From positions 124,001-188,000 of the forward strand of contig JBJXHM010000010.1 in the NCBI GenBank assembly GCA_046233115.1: a DNA stretch of 64,000 bases, given 5' to 3'. Shown here piece after piece: positions 9,247 through 18,306 of this stretch. The translations under genes were made by a program, and so were the position numbers. The stretch is from JACOMY01 sp046233115. Its GTDB lineage: Bacteria > Pseudomonadota > Alphaproteobacteria > Kiloniellales > JACOMY01. Below the pieces are notes generated by a model. The model saw only the letters and a list, made by a program, of their open reading frames with translations, had not been told where the DNA came from and ran no database searches. How positions within the stretch are numbered: the first letter of the stretch is position 1; the number at the start of each line of letters is the position of its first letter.

Positions 9247-9831
9247 TCACCCTCGTTCCTCCTGCGCGCCGCGTTCTTCGGTTGCGGATCGCCACTCCGC
9301 CGCCTTCTCCGGCGGCACCGTATCTTGGTCTGGATCGACGCCGATGTCCAAGAGGTTGCCGGCCGTCGCGGGATCCAGGGCCAATCCGGCGGCGCGAGCG
9401 GCCCGCGCCGCCCGCCAGGCGACCAGGGCGAAACCATCCAGGGTCGAATCGAACTTCACCCGAGACTTACCCGCACTCAAGGTCAATTCCATGAAACCGC
9501 TCGTCGTTTCCTCCCCGGCCCGCAGCTTCCGGTGCTGCCGGCGGCTACCGTAGAAGCGCAGCTTCAGGCGGTCGAGTTCGGCCCAGGGCAGCACCTGCTC
9601 CCCCAGATCGCGCACCCAGAGCCCCTCCTCGCCGATGGCGATGCGCTGTAGCTGCTTCTCCAAGGTGCGCCGGCCGAAGTAGAGGAAGAGCAGCGCGATG
9701 GCACCGAAGACGATACCGGTCCACCAGGTCAGCGGCGCGAAGAGCAGCATGCCGAAGCCGATGCCCAGCCCACAGAGCGTGCGCAGCCAGTCGGCCGTCA
9801 GGCTGCGGGGCGGGTAGCGCAGCTCCAGCAT
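9247..9831 (-). CDS. small membrane protein with PH-like cytoplasmic domain, unknown function
   Basis: A 194-residue protein I do not recognise as a named family. Two adjacent hydrophobic segments (about residues 16-52, LCGLGIGFGMLLF and GIVFGAIALLFLYFG) are followed by a soluble region of alternating beta-type segments (LEKQLQRIAIGEEGLWVRDL, VLPWAELDRLKLRFYG), which looks like a bacterial PH-type fold. The C-terminus is charged and low in complexity (ATEERGAQEERG). It lies 7 bases after the glycosyltransferase stop, so it probably belongs to that operon. Confidence 0.65.
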   Translation of the reverse strand: MLELRYPPRSLTADWLRTLCGLGIGFGMLLFAPLTWWTGIVFGAIALLFLYFGRRTLEKQLQRIAIGEEGLWVRDLGEQVLPWAELDRLKLRFYGSRRQHRKLRAGEETTSGFMELTLSAGKSRVKFDSTLDGFALVAWRAARAARAAGLALDPATAGNLLDIGVDPDQDTVPPEKAAEWRSATEERGAQEERG

Positions 9832-9838
9832 CGCGCCC

Positions 9839-11008
9839 TCACCCGACCGCCAAGGCGGCGAGTTGGCGCGCGGTCTCGACGGCGCCGTCGAGCGAGATGC
9901 GGTGCGCGGCGTGTTCCAAGGCGGACTCGCGCGCGGCCAGCGCGAAGGCCTCGGCAATGGCCTGGTTAAGGCGCGGGCCGGTCAGGCCCTCCTCTTCGAC
10001 CAGCACCAGGCGGCCGGCCTCGGCCAGCAGGCGCGCGCGCAGGGTCTGCTCGCTCTCGCCACCGGCGGCGAAGGGGACGACCACGGCCGGGATGCCGGCG
10101 GCCAGCACCTCCAGCGAGGTGTTGTAGCCGGCCTGGCTGATCGAGAGCGCGGCCTCGGACAGCAGGGTCAGGAAGTCAGGACGCGAGCGTTCGACCAGCA
10201 CACCCGCGGGCGCCGCCGCCTGCAGTGCCTCGAAGCGCGCGTCGGGCAGGTTGTAGCCGATCAGCACGCGCCAGGTCCGGTCGCGGTACGGCGAGAGGGG
10301 ATAGGCCGCGAAGACGGCACGGACCAGCGGCTCGGCCACCGCTCCGCCGCCGGTCGAGACCAGCACCTCGCCGTCGGCCCGCACCTTGCGCTCCGGAATC
10401 TGCGAATCGACGACGTAACCGGTGTAGCGGATGCGCTCGCCCAGGGCTGCGACCTCGGGAAAGGTGCGCTCGAAAGGAATGAGATCGGGATCGCCGTGTA
10501 CCAGGACGCGGTCGTAGTAGCGCTGTGCCGTCTCCACGATCCAGGCGATCTTGCCCGGCTGCTTCAGGGTGGTGAGGATGTCGCGCACCGAGGAAGCGAT
10601 CTGCGGACGCCAGGGCGCCGCCTTCGCCGCCTCCAGCAAGGGCAGCACCTCGAAGCGCATCTGCCGTCGGCCAAAAGGGAACATCTCGGTCAGTAACACG
10701 CGCGGGCGGGTCGCCTCGAAGAGCGCCAGAAGCTGCGCCTTGCGCTCGGCCTTCACCGCGTCCTCGACCAGGGTGCCGTCGTCCAGGATGAGGGCGCTGA
10801 AGGCCTCGTCCCTGGTGCGGATCGGCGGCTGGAGCTGCACCAGGCGGGCGTCACCGAAATCGGCGTCGGCGACCGGCATCCCACCGCTCACCACCGTGAC
10901 CTTGAGCCCCTGCCGGGCCGCCTCACGGGCGATCAGCGCCGCCCGCTTGAAATGGCCGATGCCCAGCAGGTGCTGCACGTAGAGCAGCAGATCGACCCGC
11001 TCGGACAT
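9839..11008 (-). CDS. MurG/GT28-like glycosyltransferase (COG4671 type)
   Basis: A 389-residue protein with a GT-B fold. The N-terminus has LYVQHLLGIGHFKRAALIAREA, which contains the GxGHxxR-type loop of MurG-like enzymes. The C-terminal half has VSTGGGAVAEPLVRAVF and the donor-site stretch ALSISQAGYNTSLEVLAAGIPAVVVPFA. It resembles the gene at 14072-15292, so the locus carries two paralogues. The start overlaps the phosphatase stop (TGATG). The sugar donor and acceptor are unknown. Confidence 0.85.
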   Translation of the reverse strand: MSERVDLLLYVQHLLGIGHFKRAALIAREAARQGLKVTVVSGGMPVADADFGDARLVQLQPPIRTRDEAFSALILDDGTLVEDAVKAERKAQLLALFEATRPRVLLTEMFPFGRRQMRFEVLPLLEAAKAAPWRPQIASSVRDILTTLKQPGKIAWIVETAQRYYDRVLVHGDPDLIPFERTFPEVAALGERIRYTGYVVDSQIPERKVRADGEVLVSTGGGAVAEPLVRAVFAAYPLSPYRDRTWRVLIGYNLPDARFEALQAAAPAGVLVERSRPDFLTLLSEAALSISQAGYNTSLEVLAAGIPAVVVPFAAGGESEQTLRARLLAEAGRLVLVEEEGLTGPRLNQAIAEAFALAARESALEHAAHRISLDGAVETARQLAALAVG

Positions 11009-11586
11009 CAGGAGAGCTCCAGATTGAGGCGGCAGAGCGTAAGGCGCCCCTGCGGCCCGATGGCAAAGAGATGGCCGCAGGCAGGACGCAGCCGCTCCGA
11101 CCAATCTTGGCGCATGTCCCATCCGCATGCCAGGGCCAAAAGCGCACGGATCACGCCCTTATGAGTCACCAGCACACGGCCCTCACCGGCACCGCCGAGC
11201 CCTGCCAGGAAAGGCTGGACGCGCTGGCCCACGCCGCGCGGGCTCTCGCCGCCAGGTGGTCTGAGGTCCAGGCCGCGGGCCTCCATCGCCCGCATGGCCT
11301 CGCCCAGCTCGGCCCGCAGGTCGGCCAGGCGTCGGCCCTCCCAGCGCCCCCAGTCCATCTCGATCAGCCAGGGCACCGTCTGCGGCCGGCAGCCCATCAG
11401 CAGCGCCGTCTGCTGCGCGCGCTGCAGCGGCGAGGTCAGCACCGGCCAGTCCGCGGCCCAGTAGGGCAGGCGCCAGCGCGAGGCCTCGGCCCGGCCGCGG
11501 GCGGAGAGCGCGATGTCGCTGCGGCCCTGCAAGCGGCGGGCCTGGTTCCACTCGGTGGTGGCGTGACGGAGCAGGAGAAGCTTCAT
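11008..11586 (-). CDS. histidine phosphatase family protein
   Basis: A 192-residue phosphoglycerate-mutase-like phosphatase. The catalytic motif LLLLRHATTEWN gives the phosphohistidine RH, LTSPLQRAQQTALLM gives the second arginine, and VLVTHKGVIRALL gives the C-terminal histidine. It resembles alpha-ribazole phosphatase (CobC) and broad phosphosugar phosphatases. Set between glycosyltransferase genes with overlaps on both sides, it probably dephosphorylates a sugar phosphate or glycosylated intermediate rather than serving cobalamin synthesis; this is inference from context. Confidence 0.88.
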   Translation of the reverse strand: MKLLLLRHATTEWNQARRLQGRSDIALSARGRAEASRWRLPYWAADWPVLTSPLQRAQQTALLMGCRPQTVPWLIEMDWGRWEGRRLADLRAELGEAMRAMEARGLDLRPPGGESPRGVGQRVQPFLAGLGGAGEGRVLVTHKGVIRALLALACGWDMRQDWSERLRPACGHLFAIGPQGRLTLCRLNLELS

Positions 11587-12722
11587 AGCCGCGTTTCCTC
11601 CAGCGCGGCGGTGAGCCGGGCGGCGGCGGCCGGCAGATCGTGGCGGGTGTCGATGCGGGCGGCCGCGGCCGCGCCCATGCGCGTGCGTTCCCCCGGCTCG
11701 GCCAAGAGGCGCGCCAGCGGCCGGGCGAAGGCGGCCGGCTCCTCGATCTCGGCAAGCAGGCCGGTCTCGCCCTCCTGCAGGATCGCCGCCACGCCGGGCC
11801 GGCGGCCCACCACCGCCGGGAGGCCGCTCGCCTGGGCCTCCAGGAGGGCCATGCCATAGGCCTCGTTGACCGCGGGCCAGGCAAAGAGGTCGGCCGCCGC
11901 CAACGGCTCGGCCAGCGCCTCTTCGGGAAGCTGGCCCAGGTAGCGCAGCCGCGCCACCGCCGGCCCGAGGGCCGCGGCGAAGGCGGCCTCGACCGCCTGC
12001 CTGGCCGGCCCGTCGCCGATGACCAGGAGCTGCCAGTCCTGCGTGGTGACCTGGCCCAGGGCCTCGGCGAGGATGCGGTAGGAGGCGAGCTTGTCGCCCT
12101 CGCGCATCATCGCCAACGCGACGATCCAGGGTTGTTGCGGGTCGAGGCCGAGTCGTTCGACGTAGCCGGCGCGCAGGGCGGCACGGCGGGCGCGAGCGGC
12201 GCGATAGGGAGCCGCATCGAGGAAGGCCGGCAGCAGTTCCTGCCGGGTTCCCGGCGGCAGGCACTCGGCGTCCTCCGGGTTGATCTGCAGCACCAGGGCC
12301 GCCGCCTCGACCGAGGCCACCGCGGCCCGGTGGCCGATATCCCAGGGGCCGCCGGCACGCTTGTAGGCCAGCGAGGCCTCGACCAGCAGATAGGGGATGC
12401 CCAGCGCCGCGGCGACGCGCGGCCCGATCAGGTCCGGCGCCTTGTAGTAGAGGTGATAGGTGAGCCAGGCCTCGGGCCGCTCGACCACCGAGCGGTCGCG
12501 GTAGTGGGCGATCAGCCGGGCGGTGAGGCGTTCACCCAACTCGGCCAGGCGGGCCTGGCGGGTGAGGTCCGGCCGGCCCTGCCAGGTGCGGAAGCGCGAG
12601 GCCAGCTCAACCCTGTGACCGCCCAGCCGCAGGGCCTGGATCAAGAGCCGCGCCACCGCACGGTCGCCCGAGGGCACGGGATGGTCCGGCGGCTTCATCG
12701 GTGCATAGAAGGCGACTCGCAT
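11583..12722 (-). CDS. glycosyltransferase family 4
   Basis: A 379-residue retaining GT-B enzyme. The N-terminus MRVAFYAPMKPPDHPVPSGDR is the usual acceptor-site loop. The C-terminal part has LLVIGDGPARQAVEAAF and the donor motif AADLFAWPAVNEAYGMALLEAQASGLPAVV, which contains the E-x7-E motif. Its stop overlaps the phosphatase start (ATGA). Part of a four-glycosyltransferase operon; donor and acceptor unknown. Confidence 0.9.
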   Translation of the reverse strand: MRVAFYAPMKPPDHPVPSGDRAVARLLIQALRLGGHRVELASRFRTWQGRPDLTRQARLAELGERLTARLIAHYRDRSVVERPEAWLTYHLYYKAPDLIGPRVAAALGIPYLLVEASLAYKRAGGPWDIGHRAAVASVEAAALVLQINPEDAECLPPGTRQELLPAFLDAAPYRAARARRAALRAGYVERLGLDPQQPWIVALAMMREGDKLASYRILAEALGQVTTQDWQLLVIGDGPARQAVEAAFAAALGPAVARLRYLGQLPEEALAEPLAAADLFAWPAVNEAYGMALLEAQASGLPAVVGRRPGVAAILQEGETGLLAEIEEPAAFARPLARLLAEPGERTRMGAAAAARIDTRHDLPAAAARLTAALEETRL

Positions 12723-12737
12723 CGGGGCCGCTCTCGG

Positions 12738-14075
12738 TCAGGCCCGCACCCGGTCGGCAGCGACCTCCACCGGCGGTGCGATCCCCAGACGCTGCAACAG
12801 TCCCTCGAGACAGGGGCCGGCATCGAACTCGGCACGCACGCGGGCCTGTCCTGCCCGGCCCAGGGCCTCGCGGCGCTCGGGCGCGCGGATCAGCGCCTCC
12901 AGGGCCGTGGCCAGGGCCGCCGGATCGGCCGGCGGCACCAGGACGCCGGTCTCCTCGGGCAGGATCAGCTCCTCGATTCCCGGCAGACGGGTCGCCAGGC
13001 AGGCCAAGCCCTGGCTCTGTGCCTCCATCAGCACGTTGGGCAGGCCGTCGCGGTCGCCGTCGGCGGCGATCTTGCTGGCCAGCACGAAGAGATCGGACCT
13101 GCGGTAGGCCTCGAGCACCCGCTTTTGCGGCTGGGCGCCCAGCCAGGAGATCCGCCCATCGATGCCGAGCCGCTGCGCCTGCGCCTGCAACGCCTTCAGC
13201 TCGCCGCCACCGCCGATGTGGGTCAGGTGCCAGTCGAGCTCCGCCGGCAGGGCGCCCAGCGCCTGCAGCAGGTCGTCGTAACCCTTCTTCACCACCGCAC
13301 GGCCGACCGAGAGCAGTTGGACCGGGCCACCTGCCCCGCCGTCCGCTCGCGAAGCGTCGCGGGCAAAGGCCGGAAAGCGGCTGAGGTCGATGCCGTGGCG
13401 CACCAGGCCGACGCGGGCCGGGTCGGCGGCGAGCCCGGCCAGGTGCTCGTAGCCGGATCGGGTGCAGGTGACCAGCCAATCGAGGTCGGCCAGCTTCTCC
13501 CGCTTGTCCCAGTCCGGCGTGGTCCAGATGTCCTTGGCGTGGGCCGAGCAGGACCAGGGCAGGCCGGCGATCATCGCGGCGTAGCGGGTCGCGGAGGCCG
13601 GCGTGTGCAAGAAGTGGGCGTAGAGCCGGCTGCACCCCGGCGCCAGGCTGTCAGCCAGCACCAGGGCCTGGCCGAAGCGGCGCACCCGGTTGCGGGTGAA
13701 GTCGCGCTTCAGGTCCTTGAGAAAAGCGGCGCGGGCGCGGCGATAGCCCGGCCGGCGGCGCTGGCGCCACCAGGCGCGCAGCACCCGCAGCGGCTCGTCA
13801 TGCAGGTATTCCGGCAGGTAGACCACCTCGGCCGCGATCTCCTCGTGCACCGGATGACGCGCCGGATCGGTCGGGTGGCGGAGCGAGTAGAGCTTGAGGC
13901 GCAACCCGGCGCGCTCCAGCCCCAGCAGTTCCTGCGCGATGAAGGTCTCGCTAAGCCTGGGGTAGCCTTTCAGGACAACGGCAAGATGGTCGTCGGCAAG
14001 ATGGTCGTCGGCAAGATGGTCGTCGGACCGGGGCCCGGCACCCCTTGCGGTCTCGCCGGAGGGCGCCGCGCTCAC
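12738..14075 (-). CDS. glycosyltransferase family 4 with repeat-bearing N-terminus
   Basis: A 445-residue GT4-type enzyme. The core starts at AVVLKGYPRLSETFIAQELL (about residues 32-51). It has LSVGRAVVKKGYDDLLQALG and the donor site ADGDRDGLPNVLMEAQSQGLACLAT with the expected glutamate pattern. The first 30 residues are extra and include three copies of DDHLA, encoded by a perfect 15-bp tandem repeat. The start overlaps the stop of the upstream glycosyltransferase as ATGA. The core most resembles colanic-acid-type transferases (WcaL-like), but the product is unknown. Confidence 0.88.
   Translation of the reverse strand: MSAAPSGETARGAGPRSDDHLADDHLADDHLAVVLKGYPRLSETFIAQELLGLERAGLRLKLYSLRHPTDPARHPVHEEIAAEVVYLPEYLHDEPLRVLRAWWRQRRRPGYRRARAAFLKDLKRDFTRNRVRRFGQALVLADSLAPGCSRLYAHFLHTPASATRYAAMIAGLPWSCSAHAKDIWTTPDWDKREKLADLDWLVTCTRSGYEHLAGLAADPARVGLVRHGIDLSRFPAFARDASRADGGAGGPVQLLSVGRAVVKKGYDDLLQALGALPAELDWHLTHIGGGGELKALQAQAQRLGIDGRISWLGAQPQKRVLEAYRRSDLFVLASKIAADGDRDGLPNVLMEAQSQGLACLATRLPGIEELILPEETGVLVPPADPAALATALEALIRAPERREALGRAGQARVRAEFDAGPCLEGLLQRLGIAPPVEVAADRVRA
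13980..14024 (-). repeat. three perfect 15-bp tandem repeats inside a glycosyltransferase gene
   Basis: On the plus strand the unit GGCAAGATGGTCGTC is repeated three times without a mismatch. In the minus-strand gene it encodes DDHLA three times near the N-terminus. Because 15 is a multiple of three, gain or loss of a unit changes the length of the protein but not its frame. Confidence 0.95.
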
Positions 14076-15292
14076 GCCCTGGCGTCGGCCGCGCGCGGAC
14101 GGACCCGGCCGGGATGGCGGCCGCTGATCCAGCGGTTGGCCAGGCGCACCACGTTCTCCGCACCGTCGAGCAGGCCGGGCACCACGACGCTGGAGGGCAG
14201 CGGCTGTTGCGGCAGGTGGCGCAGCGCGGTCGCCATGTCGGCCGCCGCACGCACGCTGTCGTCGGTCAGCATGTGCACCAGGCCCAGCTCCTGCGCCCGG
14301 CTGGCCCTGAGGTACTGCTCCTTGCGCGGCTTGGTGCGCGGGATGATGATCGCCCGCTTGTCGAAGGACAGCAGCTCGCAGAAGGTGTTGTAGCCGCCCA
14401 TGCAGACGACGCCGACCGCCTTCTCGAACAGGGCCTCCAGGTGTGCGTCGAAGGTGATGGCCTCGACCTTGTCCAGCTTGGCCGCGCGCGCCAGGAACTC
14501 CGACTGGCGCTCGCTGGCCATGAAGGGGCCCAGCACCATCAGCGCCGGGTAAGGCAGATGCGGGTCGCTCTCGTAGGCCCTGAGCACCCAGTCGATGATC
14601 TCCTCGCCGTCGCCGCCGCCGCCAACGGTGACCAGGACATAGGGCTCGTCGATCTTCTTCAGCACCATCCCCCCGACGCCGCTGGGCGGGGTGCGACGCA
14701 GATAGCCGGTATAGACCAGCGACTTGCGCAGCGAGTCCGGCAGGCCGATCCCGGCCAGCGGCTCACAGATCTGCGGCAGGCCGTAGACCCAGATCTCGTC
14801 ATAGTACTTTTGCAGCGCCGGGACGGTGTGCTTGCGCTCCCACTCGGTCTCCAGCAGTTCGGGGTCGTCCATGACGTCGCGCAGCCCCAGGATGCAGGGC
14901 ACCCCGCGTTCGCGCAGCATGGCTAGGGTCGGCTCGACCTCGCCGCGCAGGCCCAGCGGCTCCTTGTCGACCAGGAAGAGGTCGGGGTCGAAGGTCTTGG
15001 CCGTGTGCTCCACGATCGAGGCCCTGAGCGCCAGGGTCTCTTCCACGTCGATGCGCAGCTTCAGGGAGGTGTAGTCACCGTTGCGCAGCTTGATGACGCC
15101 CGGCACGCGGACGAAATCGACCCGCGAGCGAAAATCGAAGCTGCCGATGATCGGCGACCCGGAGAGGATCAGGACCGACAGCTCGTCATCGGCTTCAACC
15201 AGGGCGTGGGCGACGGTTCGACAGCGCCGCAGATGTCCCAGGCCGAAAGAATCGTGGCTGTAGATCAGTATTCGCCTGCTTTTCCGGCGCAT
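14072..15292 (-). CDS. MurG/GT28-like glycosyltransferase (COG4671 type), first gene of the operon
   Basis: A 406-residue GT-B protein beginning RRILIYSHDSFGLGHLRRCRTVAHAL, with the GxGHxxR loop. It continues with LVTVGGGGDGEEIIDWVL and the donor-site stretch VGVVCMGGYNTFCELLSFDKRAIIIPRTKPRKEQYLRA. It is a divergent paralogue of the gene at 9839-11008. It starts the minus-strand glycosyltransferase operon and is divergent from the ABC-like gene at 15485, with 192 bases between. Its partner genes suggest assembly of a surface glycan or glycolipid. Confidence 0.85.
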   Translation of the reverse strand: MRRKSRRILIYSHDSFGLGHLRRCRTVAHALVEADDELSVLILSGSPIIGSFDFRSRVDFVRVPGVIKLRNGDYTSLKLRIDVEETLALRASIVEHTAKTFDPDLFLVDKEPLGLRGEVEPTLAMLRERGVPCILGLRDVMDDPELLETEWERKHTVPALQKYYDEIWVYGLPQICEPLAGIGLPDSLRKSLVYTGYLRRTPPSGVGGMVLKKIDEPYVLVTVGGGGDGEEIIDWVLRAYESDPHLPYPALMVLGPFMASERQSEFLARAAKLDKVEAITFDAHLEALFEKAVGVVCMGGYNTFCELLSFDKRAIIIPRTKPRKEQYLRASRAQELGLVHMLTDDSVRAAADMATALRHLPQQPLPSSVVVPGLLDGAENVVRLANRWISGRHPGRVRPRAADARA

Positions 15293-15484
15293 GGAAAACC
15301 CCGAACCTGCCCCTCGGTGGTGTGTGTTGGTGCCGCTTTCGGCACCAGCTTGTCAAGCGCCCCGCCTTGCAGGAGACTGCCGCATGCGTTGGGGCGACGC
15401 CACGACAAAGATGTAGACTTGATTTCCTTGCCCGGAAGGCAAGACTGTCGGCGCTGCCTTGCGGGGGGAGTGAAAAGCGAGGGT

Positions 15485-18208
15485 ATGGAGCACAACCTCT
15501 TCAGATACGTGTGGCGCCACAGCAAACCGGAGCAGGTGACCATCCTGCTGCTGGTGGCGATCTCGATGCCCTTCTACTTCCTCTCCCTGGACCTGCCAAA
15601 GCAGATTGTCAACCAGGGCATCCAGGGCAAGGGCTTCACCGAGGAGGTCACCACACAGAGCTTCCTGGTGATCAACCTGCCCTTCGGCGAGATGCTGACC
15701 GGCAGTCCGATAGAGCTCTTCTCCGGATTTCGGTTCGAGCAATCGACCCTGCTGATCGTGCTGTCGCTCTCCTTCCTGGCGCTGGTGATCGTCAACGGCC
15801 TGTTCAAGCTGAACATCAACACCAAGAAGGGGCGCATGGGCGAGCGCTTGCTGCGCCGCCTGCGCTATGAGCTGAGCGACCGCGTGCTGCGCTTCCCGCT
15901 GCCGCACCTGCGCAAGATGAAGCAGGCCGAGGTCGCCACCATGATCAAGGACGAGGTGGAGCCTTTGGGCGGCTTCATCGGCGACGCCTTCGTGACGCCG
16001 GCCTTCCTCGGCGGCCAGGCGCTGACGGCGCTGACCTTCATCATGGTGCAGTCGGTCTATCTGGGGACGGTCTCGCTCGCCATCGTGCTGACCCAGGCCT
16101 GGCTGATCCCGAAGCTGAGGCGGCGGCTGCTGCAACTGGGCAAGCAGCGCCAGCTCGCCGCCCGCGCGTTGGCCGGGCGCATCGGCGAAGTGATGGACGG
16201 CGCCACCGAGATGCACGCGAACGACACCTCGAACTGGGAACGCGCGGACCTGGTCGGCCGCCTGGGCCACATCTTCCTGATCCGCTTCGAGATCTATCAG
16301 CGCAAGTTCTTCGTCAAGTTCCTGAACAACTTCCTGAGCCAGCTCACCCCCTTCATCTTCTATCTGGTGGGTGGCCTGCTGGCGCTGGCCGGCCAGCTCG
16401 ACATCGGTGCGCTGGTCGCCGTGATCGCCGCCTACAAGGATCTGCCGGGCCCGATCAAGGAGCTGATCGACTGGGACCAGCAGCGCCTGGACGTCACCAT
16501 CAAGTACGAGCAGGTGATCGAGCAGTTCGAGCCGGGCGAGATGATCCCGCCGGCCTCGCAGGCCGTGATCACCGATCCGGTGCCGCCGCTGACCGGCAAG
16601 CTGGAGGCCAATAACCTCTCCCTGATCGAGGACGACGGCACCCATCGCCTGCAGGGCCTGAATCTGGAGATACCGCTGGACCAGCACTGGGCGATCGTCG
16701 GCGACAGCAACAGCGGCAAGGAACGCCTGGCCGGCGTGCTCGCCGGCCTCGAATATCCCAGCGGCGGCAGCTTGCGTATCGGCGGCAAGGATGTGACCGA
16801 TATGCCGGAGTGGGTCACCGGCCGGCGGCTCGGCTACGTCGCGCCCGACGTCTATCACTTCCCGCTTTCGGTCCGCGAGAACCTGCTCTACGGCCTGCGT
16901 CATGCGCCCTACCGACCGGGCCCCGCCGGCGAGGAGGCGAAGGACGACTTCAAGGACCGCGAGAGCAAGCGGGCCGGCAATCCGGTGCTGCCGGTCGACT
17001 ACGACTGGATCGACCGCAGCCCGATCGGCGAGACCCACGACGACGAGGAAGCCGCGCTGCGCCGCTCGCTGCACCTGATCGGCATGGAGCACGACGTCTT
17101 CCGCTTCGGCATCTACGGCACGATCGACCCAGACAAGCATCCCCAGATGGCCGGAGACCTGTTGCAGGCCCGCCGCCTGCTGAGCGAGAAGCTGGAAGAG
17201 GAAGGCCTCGCCGACCTGGTCGACCGTTTCGATCCCGATGCCTACAACCGCTCCAGCACCCTGGCAGAAAACCTGCTGTTCGGCACCACCAACAATCCCA
17301 ACCTGCAGGGCGCGGCCCTGGCGCGAAACGCCAAGGTCCTGAAGGTGCTGGCAGAGACCGAGAGCGGCGGTGTCAGCCTGGCGCACGACCTCCGCGAGAT
17401 GGGCCTCTCGATCGCACGGACCATGCTCGAACTCTTTGCCGACCTGCCCGCCGGACATCCCTTCTTCGACCAGTTCAGCTTCATCGAGGCCGACGACCTG
17501 CCGGAGTTCGAGAGCGTGATCGCCAAGGTCGACCGTTCCGGCCTGGAAGGCCTGAACGAGGAAGAGATGGCGAGCCTGCTGCAGCTCACTTTCAGCTACT
17601 CCGAGGCGCGCCATCGCCTGGGCCTGATCGACGAGGCCATGGAGGCGAAGATCCTGGCCGCCCGCAAGGCACTGGCCGAGACGCTGAACAGCGGCGAGAT
17701 GACCGACCTGGAGCCCTACGACCCGGAGCGCTACAACGCCGCCGCACCGATCCTGGTCAACGTGCTGTTCGGCCGCGTGGTCTATGGCCAGGCCGAGGGC
17801 GAGTCGACCCTGCAGTTCCTGGTGGTCCAGGTGCTGGACGAGCTGGATTTGCGCGGCGCGGTCATGGAGGTCGGCCTGGGCTACAACGTCGGCCTGGGCG
17901 GCAAGCGCCTCAGCCCCTCGCAACGCCAGCTACTGGGCCTGGGCCGGGCGCTGTTGAAGGACCCCGACCTCCTGATCGTGAACGACGCCCTGGGCGCGCT
18001 GGACAGCAGCACCCAGGCCACCATCATGGAGCGGGTACGCAAGCACCGCGCCGGCCGCGGCATCGTCTGGACCATGACCCGGCCGCAGTCCGCCAACGGC
18101 TTCGAGCAGGTGGCAGTCATGAGCGACGGACGTCTCTCCGCGAAGGGCAGCTTCGACGAATTGACCAAGCCCGGCGCGGTACTGGCCGCAGAGATCGGAA
18201 GGGGTTAG
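15485..18208 (+). CDS. ABC-exporter-like membrane protein with degenerate ATPase motifs and a large internal insertion
   Basis: A 907-residue protein. Residues 15-320 look like an ABC exporter membrane domain (hydrophobic segments near 18-35, 87-107, 175-206, 285-303). The nucleotide-binding part starts near 372 but every key motif departs from consensus. Walker A is GDSNSGKER (406-414; N for G, E for S/T). The Q-loop is YVAPD (no Gln). The signature is LSPSQ (809-813). Walker B is LLIVNDALGALD (829-840; ND in place of DE). The switch-loop His is absent (WTMTRPQ). About 340 residues are inserted between the Q-loop and the signature, with an internal duplication. ATP hydrolysis seems unlikely. 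ATG 15485 is assumed; GTG 15470 is possible. Cyclic-nucleotide-binding and methyltransferase-like genes follow. Confidence 0.82.
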   Translation: MEHNLFRYVWRHSKPEQVTILLLVAISMPFYFLSLDLPKQIVNQGIQGKGFTEEVTTQSFLVINLPFGEMLTGSPIELFSGFRFEQSTLLIVLSLSFLALVIVNGLFKLNINTKKGRMGERLLRRLRYELSDRVLRFPLPHLRKMKQAEVATMIKDEVEPLGGFIGDAFVTPAFLGGQALTALTFIMVQSVYLGTVSLAIVLTQAWLIPKLRRRLLQLGKQRQLAARALAGRIGEVMDGATEMHANDTSNWERADLVGRLGHIFLIRFEIYQRKFFVKFLNNFLSQLTPFIFYLVGGLLALAGQLDIGALVAVIAAYKDLPGPIKELIDWDQQRLDVTIKYEQVIEQFEPGEMIPPASQAVITDPVPPLTGKLEANNLSLIEDDGTHRLQGLNLEIPLDQHWAIVGDSNSGKERLAGVLAGLEYPSGGSLRIGGKDVTDMPEWVTGRRLGYVAPDVYHFPLSVRENLLYGLRHAPYRPGPAGEEAKDDFKDRESKRAGNPVLPVDYDWIDRSPIGETHDDEEAALRRSLHLIGMEHDVFRFGIYGTIDPDKHPQMAGDLLQARRLLSEKLEEEGLADLVDRFDPDAYNRSSTLAENLLFGTTNNPNLQGAALARNAKVLKVLAETESGGVSLAHDLREMGLSIARTMLELFADLPAGHPFFDQFSFIEADDLPEFESVIAKVDRSGLEGLNEEEMASLLQLTFSYSEARHRLGLIDEAMEAKILAARKALAETLNSGEMTDLEPYDPERYNAAAPILVNVLFGRVVYGQAEGESTLQFLVVQVLDELDLRGAVMEVGLGYNVGLGGKRLSPSQRQLLGLGRALLKDPDLLIVNDALGALDSSTQATIMERVRKHRAGRGIVWTMTRPQSANGFEQVAVMSDGRLSAKGSFDELTKPGAVLAAEIGRG

Positions 18209-18306
18209 GCTATGCAATCGATCGCTGAGTCCTATTCTCATGGTGTGACAGCGCGCCTCTGCACGAGACCTCGCTGCACCAAACAAGGGCTGGGAGCACT
18301 GACAGC

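Noticed and set aside
15353..17923. Very long open frame (over 850 codons) on the minus strand opposite the ABC-like gene
   Set aside because: Its translation is rich in Q, H, R and A with no recognisable domain, while the plus strand shows clear membrane and ABC-type motifs. GC-rich DNA commonly leaves the antisense frame open.
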